Origin: CBDCFV01 sp963664625
Lineage (GTDB): Bacteria; Chloroflexota; Dehalococcoidia; Lucifugimonadales; UBA3495
DNA: 64,000 bases
NCBI GenBank assembly: GCA_963664625.1
Contig: OY761541.1
Span: forward strand, 1,798,001-1,862,000
Reading direction: 5' to 3'
Shown: positions 59,534 through 64,000 of the stretch, one piece after another
How the letters are laid out: each line of letters starts with the position of its first letter
Numbering within the stretch: position 1 is the stretch's first letter
The notes under the pieces: generated by a model
The model's input: the letters and a program-made list of their open reading frames with translations, nothing else
Told to the model about the DNA's origin: nothing
The model's database searches: none
Made by a program: the position numbers and the translations under genes

Positions 59534-59770
59534 TCAGCGCTCATAGCGACCGTTCCCGTTCAGGCCGGCAAACCCGTCAGCGTTAGTCCTGAACGGGGCC
59601 GCCGGTCGGTCGGACTCTTTGGCGACCCGAACGAGAAAAGCCAACAAGCCTCCTCCGATCAGGAAGATAGCTGCGAAGAGCACGCCCACCGCGAACCATA
59701 GCCCCGTCTCATCTCCAACGAGCCGTCCATGAAGCAAGACCGCGCCTGCGTTAGAAGTAAACCACACCAT
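59534..59770 (-). CDS. Small membrane protein of the oxidase cluster
   Basis: 78 aa from ATG 59770, overlapping the second subunit III gene by 20 bases. One clear membrane helix (about 20-44, WFAVGVLFAAIFLIGGGLLAFLV) and a polar C-terminus. Not recognised; its place at the end of the oxidase operon suggests an assembly factor or small subunit. The longer frame to 59857 would lie inside the subunit III gene. Confidence 0.5.
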   Translation of the reverse strand: MVWFTSNAGAVLLHGRLVGDETGLWFAVGVLFAAIFLIGGGLLAFLVRVAKESDRPAAPFRTNADGFAGLNGNGRYER

Positions 59771-60455
59771 AAAGAATCGGCCAGACCAGAACGACGAAGA
59801 ACCAGAACATTCCCACGGCTTCCAGGCTGGCCATCCTCGACGGGAACTTGTTGGCAATCGCCTTCCAAGTCACCATGCTTAGACACACCACGGCGCCCAC
59901 TACGTGGACGGCGTGAAATCCGATGAGCACATAAAAAATCGACGCATAGGAGCTGGATGTAACGGTCAGTCCGAAGCCAATCAACCGTACCCATTCCACC
60001 CCTTGCAGGCATACGAACAAAACGCCAAGAGCCAAGGTGGACACCAGCAACAGGGCCAGTTTCCCCTCGCCAGCCTTGTTTTCACTGTTGTACATCCGCC
60101 GGAAAACGTACAACGTGACCCCGCTGGCTAACAGTATCGCGGTATTTACCGCCGTGGCCTCCAAGGGGTAGCGGGGCTGACCCAGGGGCGGCCATTCGTG
60201 CCACCCGGCCCGTATCGACAAGAAGGCGCTGATCAACCCGGCGAAGGTCATGGCCTCCACAACGATGAACAACACGATCCCGAACCGGGCAAGGGCTATG
60301 CGGTCGAGGCTGGGGCCGGGATCCTCCCAGTATGGCCCGTCCCCGTTTCCAACCGATGCGGGCGGGGCGGCGACGCCGGCCGCGCTGTCGTGACCGTTGC
60401 CGTTTGTCCCAGTCGGGGGAGACTCCGGCGGTATGGAGGGCCGTTGTTGACTCAT
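59751..60455 (-). CDS. Cytochrome c oxidase subunit III, second copy
   Basis: 234 aa. After a Pro/Gly-rich N-terminal tail of about 50 residues come five helices: RFGIVLFIVVEAMTFAGLISAF, NTAILLASGVTLYVFRR, the GVEWVRLIGFGLT segment, FYVLIGFHAVHVVGAVV and WFFVVLVWPILYGVVYF. ATG 60455 overlaps the subunit IV stop (ATGA). A paralog of the gene at 60868; its divergence suggests a distinct role or a second oxidase partner. Confidence 0.88.
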   Translation of the reverse strand: MSQQRPSIPPESPPTGTNGNGHDSAAGVAAPPASVGNGDGPYWEDPGPSLDRIALARFGIVLFIVVEAMTFAGLISAFLSIRAGWHEWPPLGQPRYPLEATAVNTAILLASGVTLYVFRRMYNSENKAGEGKLALLLVSTLALGVLFVCLQGVEWVRLIGFGLTVTSSSYASIFYVLIGFHAVHVVGAVVCLSMVTWKAIANKFPSRMASLEAVGMFWFFVVLVWPILYGVVYF

Positions 60456-60775
60456 CTCTTCGCGGTTAGCGTGAGATCGAAAAACGTGCCTGCAATGAAG
60501 AACCCAACGAAGAAAAGGGCCATAAGCCCCAGCACCCAAAGGTACTTCGCCTCAAAGCGAAGGTGCATGAAGTAAGCCACAACCAGCGCCGCCTTGATGG
60601 CTCCCAAACTGAACAGGAAGGCCAGCAGCACAAAGTGCATGACATGTATGTGTCCCAAAAAATTGGTGACCAGGAGCGTGGCGACGATGCTGGTCCCGGT
60701 CAGGAACAGCAGTATGAACCAAACAAACAAGTAGTTTGGAAAATGCTCCTCGTGCCCGCCGTGTTCCGATTCCAT
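60452..60775 (-). CDS. ctaF: Cytochrome c oxidase subunit IV family protein
   Basis: 107 aa, three membrane helices. His-rich start MESEHGGHEEHFPNY, then HVMHFVLLAFLFSLGAIKAALVVAYFMHLRFE, the hallmark of the CtaF/CyoD family. Helps assemble the CuB site in relatives. Lies between the two subunit III genes. Confidence 0.9.
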   Translation of the reverse strand: MESEHGGHEEHFPNYLFVWFILLFLTGTSIVATLLVTNFLGHIHVMHFVLLAFLFSLGAIKAALVVAYFMHLRFEAKYLWVLGLMALFFVGFFIAGTFFDLTLTAKR

Positions 60776-60785
60776 TCCTTAATCT

Positions 60786-60860
60786 CCAGGGCAACCACAT
60801 AGGGGCAACCCTTGTGGTTGCCCTGCCCTGGGCGGCCACCAGGGCCGCCCCTACCGGGCG
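60786..60860 (+). repeat. Family 4 repeat cluster (two hairpins)
   Basis: First hairpin has perfect 12-bp arms AGGGCAACCACA (60788-60799) and TGTGGTTGCCCT (60813-60824); a second, GGGCGGCC/GGGCCGCCC, follows. Sits between the two subunit III modules and may attenuate transcription. Confidence 0.75.
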
Positions 60861-60867
60861 CCCGTTG

Positions 60868-61449
60868 TTAGCTAAGGTAGAAGAGTGGCCACAGGAAAAG
60901 CCATACAATATCTACAAAGTGCCAGTAAAGGGCTGCTGCCTCCAGGGTAAACTTGGGGCGCCAAGTGCCCATGTACAGGACCAGGATGATCACAAAGGCG
61001 ACCAGCCCGACAAGCACGTGGACCGCGTGAAGGCCCGTCGCCGTGTAGTAGAGCTGCCAGAACGGCCCGCTGTGGATGGTGTAATGGTGAGCGATTTCCG
61101 TGGGCCACTCGATGATCCACTTCAGGCACAGGAAGAGGATGCCGAACAGCAGGCAGCCAAGGATGCACAGCTTGGCCAAATCGTGCCTGCCTGTGGCGCT
61201 CATCTTGTAAGCCACAGCGACGAGCATACTGCTGGTCAGCAGATTGAAGGTATTTACCGAACCGATGATGGGGTTGGTGTGAGACGACTCCTCGGCCCAT
61301 CCGGGAAATGACACCCGGAATAGGACGATGGTCATAATGATCCCCCCGAAGAGGACCACCTCGCCGGACAGGAACAGCCACATGCCCAGCTTGGGCGGGC
61401 CTATCCCCGTAGGTTCAACGTACGCATCCATTTCCTGCGCGTGGGCCAT
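60868..61449 (-). CDS. ctaE: Cytochrome c oxidase subunit III
   Basis: 193 aa, five helices. LGMWLFLSGEVVLFGGIIMTIVLFR, SSMLVAVAYKM, WPTEIAHHYTIHSGPFWQLYY and GLHAVHVLVGLVAF are typical of bacterial caa3-type subunit III. It starts shortly after ctaD. Confidence 0.93.
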   Translation of the reverse strand: MAHAQEMDAYVEPTGIGPPKLGMWLFLSGEVVLFGGIIMTIVLFRVSFPGWAEESSHTNPIIGSVNTFNLLTSSMLVAVAYKMSATGRHDLAKLCILGCLLFGILFLCLKWIIEWPTEIAHHYTIHSGPFWQLYYTATGLHAVHVLVGLVAFVIILVLYMGTWRPKFTLEAAALYWHFVDIVWLFLWPLFYLS

Positions 61450-61466
61450 TAAACTCTACTCCCCCG

Positions 61467-61520
61467 GTGGTCAGTGACCAGTCGCCGGTGGCTGGTGACT
61501 GGCCACTGGCTGCTGACCAC
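61467..61520 (+). repeat. GGTCAGTGG/CCACTGG-type repeat at the ctaD 3' end
   Basis: Outer arms GTGGTCAG (61467-61474) and CTGACCAC (61513-61520) with related inner copies of TGGTGACTGG. It contains the ctaD stop codon and its last 15 or so codons. Confidence 0.7.
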
Positions 61521-63198
61521 TGGACAATGCTATAAGCCTCCCTTGGGGCTCGTAATCGGCTTCGTCTGTCGCGTACTCGTAGGGACCCCTGTCCACTACC
61601 GGAGCGGTATCGCCCCAGTTGAGGTGCGGCGGCGGGGACGGCGCCATCCATTCCATCGTGGTGGCTTCCCAAGGATTTTTGTCCGCCTTCTTGCCGGCCC
61701 TCATGCTGTAGAAGAAGTTGAACACGAACAGGAACTGCACCAGCACCAGCAATATCCCGGCTATGGAGGCCAGATCGTTCAACCAGGTCCAACCCTGCAG
61801 GAAGGGGATATGGTCATAGCCCGCATACCTCCTGGGATACCCGGCAAACCCCAGGATGAACATGGGAGTGAATACAATGTTGAAAAGCACGAAGGTCGAT
61901 ATGGCATGGATTTTGCCTATCGTCTCGTTCATCAACCTGCCGAACATCTTGGGGAACCACCATTGCACGGCGGCAAAGGTGGCCAGAATCACCGAGGCGA
62001 ATATAACGTAGTGGAAGTGGGCAACCACGAAGTAGGTGTCGTGCAGTTGTATATCGGCCACTGTCGCACCCAGTTGCAGTCCCGTAAGGCCGCCGACAAT
62101 AAATATGCAGTAGGCGAAAAACGCGTACAGAAAAGCGGCGTTGAAACGCAACGAGCCACCCCACAGGGTCAGACCCATAGCCACCACGATGACCAGGAAC
62201 GGCACGGATATGATTATGGTTGTGATGCTGAAGCCTACGGCGGCCAGCGGGTTCAAGCCGGCCACGAACATGTGGTGCGCCCAGACCATGAAGCTGAGTA
62301 CGCCGGCGAAAATGGTGGCGTAAATAATGTGGTGGTAGCCGTGCAGGGGCTTCCTAGCCGCGGCGGGGAATATCTCACAAATAACACCCAGTCCGGGAAT
62401 CAGGATCACGTACACCTCGGGATGGCCGAAGAACCAGAAGAGGTGCTGCCACAGCAACGGGTCTCCCCTCGCCTCGGCGGTAACCAAGTAGAAGTGGGTG
62501 CCGAAGTTCTTGTCGAAGAGGACCAGGAAGGCGCCGGCGATCAGAGGTCCGACCGACAGCATGAACAGCAACGACGCGATGACCACCATCCATATAATCA
62601 GTGGCAGGCGCATGATGCTCATGCCGCGGGCGCGCATAACGAAGGGCGTAACGATGAAGTTGATGCCGCCCATCAACACAGCCGTAAACTCGAGAGCAAG
62701 CCCAAGGACCCACAGGTTGATGCCCCAGTCCACGCCCATCATCCCTGTGCTCACGCTCAGGGGCGCGTACCCGGTCCAACCTCCGGCGAAAGGCCCGCCC
62801 GGAACGAAGAACGAGGCCATGATCACGACGCTGGACAGGAAGAATGTCCAGTAGGACATCATGTTGAGAAGGGGGAACGCCATGTCGCGTGCCCCGATCA
62901 TCAACGGTATGGTCAGGTTGCCGAAGAAACCCAGCAGGATGGGCATGGCCACCCAGAAGACCATCAAGGTGCCGTGCATTGTGACAAACGAGTTGTACCT
63001 TTCCGGAGCCAGGATTCCCGCGTCCGGCACGGCCAAGTGGACGCGGAACATCAGTGCGATGATTCCGCCGAAAATTGCGAAAAACAGACCGTTGAGCAGG
63101 TACTGTTTGGCAATCATCTTGTGGTCGGTTGAGAAGATGTATCTCCCAACCCAACCGATTTCAGCGTGGTGGACCGCGTGCGTCGCTGCTGCCATCAC
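61471..63198 (-). CDS. ctaD: Cytochrome c oxidase subunit I
   Basis: 575 aa, 12 or more helices. Reduces O2 at the haem a3-CuB centre. The haem a ligand is in MHGTLMVFW. CuB His and the Tyr cross-link lie in GHPEVYV (A1-type K/D pathway mark), the CuB pair is HHMFVAG, and the haem ligands are in HDTYFVVAHFHYV. The C-terminal tail SSGQQPVASHQPPATGH is encoded by a dispersed repeat. Start ATG 63198 overlaps the ctaC stop by four bases. Confidence 0.96.
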   Translation of the reverse strand: MMAAATHAVHHAEIGWVGRYIFSTDHKMIAKQYLLNGLFFAIFGGIIALMFRVHLAVPDAGILAPERYNSFVTMHGTLMVFWVAMPILLGFFGNLTIPLMIGARDMAFPLLNMMSYWTFFLSSVVIMASFFVPGGPFAGGWTGYAPLSVSTGMMGVDWGINLWVLGLALEFTAVLMGGINFIVTPFVMRARGMSIMRLPLIIWMVVIASLLFMLSVGPLIAGAFLVLFDKNFGTHFYLVTAEARGDPLLWQHLFWFFGHPEVYVILIPGLGVICEIFPAAARKPLHGYHHIIYATIFAGVLSFMVWAHHMFVAGLNPLAAVGFSITTIIISVPFLVIVVAMGLTLWGGSLRFNAAFLYAFFAYCIFIVGGLTGLQLGATVADIQLHDTYFVVAHFHYVIFASVILATFAAVQWWFPKMFGRLMNETIGKIHAISTFVLFNIVFTPMFILGFAGYPRRYAGYDHIPFLQGWTWLNDLASIAGILLVLVQFLFVFNFFYSMRAGKKADKNPWEATTMEWMAPSPPPHLNWGDTAPVVDRGPYEYATDEADYEPQGRLIALSSGQQPVASHQPPATGH

Positions 63199-63881
63199 CG
63201 GGCTCCTAAAGTGACCATTCTTGTATCAAGCCACCGTTGATAGGCGTCTTGTTCCATGACGTTGACGTTAGCCAACATCTTGTAGTGTCCCAATCCGCAA
63301 AGCTCGGTGCAGATAGACGGATATTCTCCTGACTCCTTGGCGACAAACCAGACTCTCGTTTCCCTCCCGGGAATCACGTCGTACTTGACCCTCAGATGCG
63401 GAACGAAGAACGAATGAATAGTGTCCCCGGAGGTCATGTGGAGCATCACCAACCGGTCCTCCGGGACGATCAGTTCGTTGGCCAGTTGGAAGTCATCGGT
63501 AGTGTCATACTCCCCGTCGGCGCCGGAGTAATTGAAACTCCAGAAGAATTGCCTTCCAATGACTTTCACGTATACCGGCTCGCCGTATTCCCTGATAAGG
63601 GACTCTTCGCTTTTGAGAATCGTCTGGCCCCAGCCGGCGGTGGAGTAGACGGCGATGATTATGTCGAAAATGATCATCGCTATGTCCAATATGATCAAAC
63701 GGGTGATCCAGCCGCTCATGTGCCGGGTAGCCTTGGGATTCTTGCTTTGCCGGAAATTGATAATGGCGACAATGATCAGCGCAAAAGAAAGGATCGCCAC
63801 GGCTAACGTGACAAGCGAGATGATCAGCAAGCTCCAGTCAAGCCAAAAACCGTGGGTGGAAATGTCTGGCATTATCGGCAT
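63195..63881 (-). CDS. ctaC: Cytochrome c oxidase subunit II
   Basis: 228 aa. Two N-terminal helices, then the CuA cupredoxin domain with the full ligand set: His in DTIHSFFVPH, and Cys-Glu-Cys-His-Met in CTELCGLGHYKM. No haem c domain is fused at the C-terminus, so electrons must come from a separate carrier, consistent with the cytochrome c and blue copper genes beside it. Lacks a clear lipobox. Confidence 0.94.
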   Translation of the reverse strand: MPIMPDISTHGFWLDWSLLIISLVTLAVAILSFALIIVAIINFRQSKNPKATRHMSGWITRLIILDIAMIIFDIIIAVYSTAGWGQTILKSEESLIREYGEPVYVKVIGRQFFWSFNYSGADGEYDTTDDFQLANELIVPEDRLVMLHMTSGDTIHSFFVPHLRVKYDVIPGRETRVWFVAKESGEYPSICTELCGLGHYKMLANVNVMEQDAYQRWLDTRMVTLGAR

Positions 63882-63905
63882 GGGCTATTCTCTCCTGGGT
63901 CGCGC

Positions 63906-64000
63906 CTACCGTCCCGTGGACCGCAAGTGGACGATATAGGCTATGAGGTCCCAGGTCTGTTCGTCCGTGATGGGGTTGGGCACCATCGGAGTACCACCGA
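63906..64000 (-). CDS. Class I cytochrome c, C-terminal fragment (window edge)
   Basis: 31 codons ending in TAG at 63906. Reads GGTPMVPNPITDEQTWDLIA followed by YIVHLRSTGR. The TPM is the methionine axial ligand region and DEQTWDLIAYI is the last helix of class I cytochromes c. The CxxCH lies outside the window. First visible gene of the oxidase operon. Confidence 0.8.
   Translation of the reverse strand, partial: GGTPMVPNPITDEQTWDLIAYIVHLRSTGR

Noticed and set aside
61474..63132. 552-aa plus-strand open frame
   Set aside because: Antisense shadow of ctaD, whose haem and copper ligands are all intact.

Overview
This window reads as a chromosomal segment of an uncultured-type Chloroflexota bacterium. 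My best guess is the SAR202/Dehalococcoidia side of the phylum. That is an inference from gene order, from an auracyanin-like cupredoxin beside a caa3-type oxidase, from proline/threonine-stalked surface proteins, and from many dispersed palindromic repeats. No rRNA is present to settle it. The DNA is GC-rich, with AT-richer patches at about 1.5-2.6, 12.7-13.3, 24.7-25.8 and 28.1-28.9 kb.

Layout. (1) 1-10.9 kb, minus strand: one long housekeeping operon rpsB-tsf-pyrH-frr-uppS-cdsA-dxr-rseP-ispG-proS (proS cut by the window edge). It covers translation, nucleotide, membrane-lipid and MEP isoprenoid functions and starts from a strong promoter embedded in an inverted repeat. Four tandem paralogous coiled-coil membrane micro-proteins sit between ispG and proS. 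(2) 10.9-22.6 kb: pgpA/metalloprotease/nfo, a small AT-rich membrane gene, a zinc alcohol dehydrogenase, the CCA/HD-secD-secF operon, def, priA and rplS. (3) 22.8-28.9 kb: an NCS2 permease fused to a degenerate GHKL-like domain, a dcd gene coupled to an unknown gene, a four-gene operon of two DUF1538 membrane proteins with a P-II-like and a CBS protein, and two small unknown genes. (4) 29-33.7 kb: a general L-amino-acid ABC transporter (AapJQMP) with a strong terminator after aapJ. (5) 34-46.3 kb: a cell-surface block made of a 604-aa stalked membrane protein, a 2086-aa cadherin-like giant, a HigA-like solitary antitoxin and a 1017-aa leucine-rich-repeat protein. The two large secreted proteins share a C-terminal EF-hand/dockerin-like module. 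(6) 46.3-50 kb: tRNA-Val, a 61-aa acidic protein bracketed by direct repeats, an MFS exporter and speD-speE. (7) 50.2-55.5 kb: a 1766-aa surface protein with 13 InlB-B-like repeats and a TolB-type propeller. (8) 55.5-58.7 kb: an AttH/CrtC-like lipoprotein, an F420/FMN split-barrel protein, an esterase and a DUF952 protein. (9) 58.7-64 kb, minus strand: a cytochrome c (partial), ctaC, ctaD, ctaE, ctaF, a second subunit III, a small membrane protein and the azurin/auracyanin-like lipoprotein, which together form an aerobic terminal oxidase module.

The window is densely seeded with short palindromic repeats of several families. Some have been absorbed into coding sequences, and two families of roughly 95-100 bp occur as direct pairs that bracket accessory genes. 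The best candidates for undescribed biology are the tandem coiled-coil array inside the housekeeping operon, the DUF1538/P-II/CBS operon, the NCS2-GHKL fusion, and the repeat-bracketed surface-protein and antitoxin-like cassettes.
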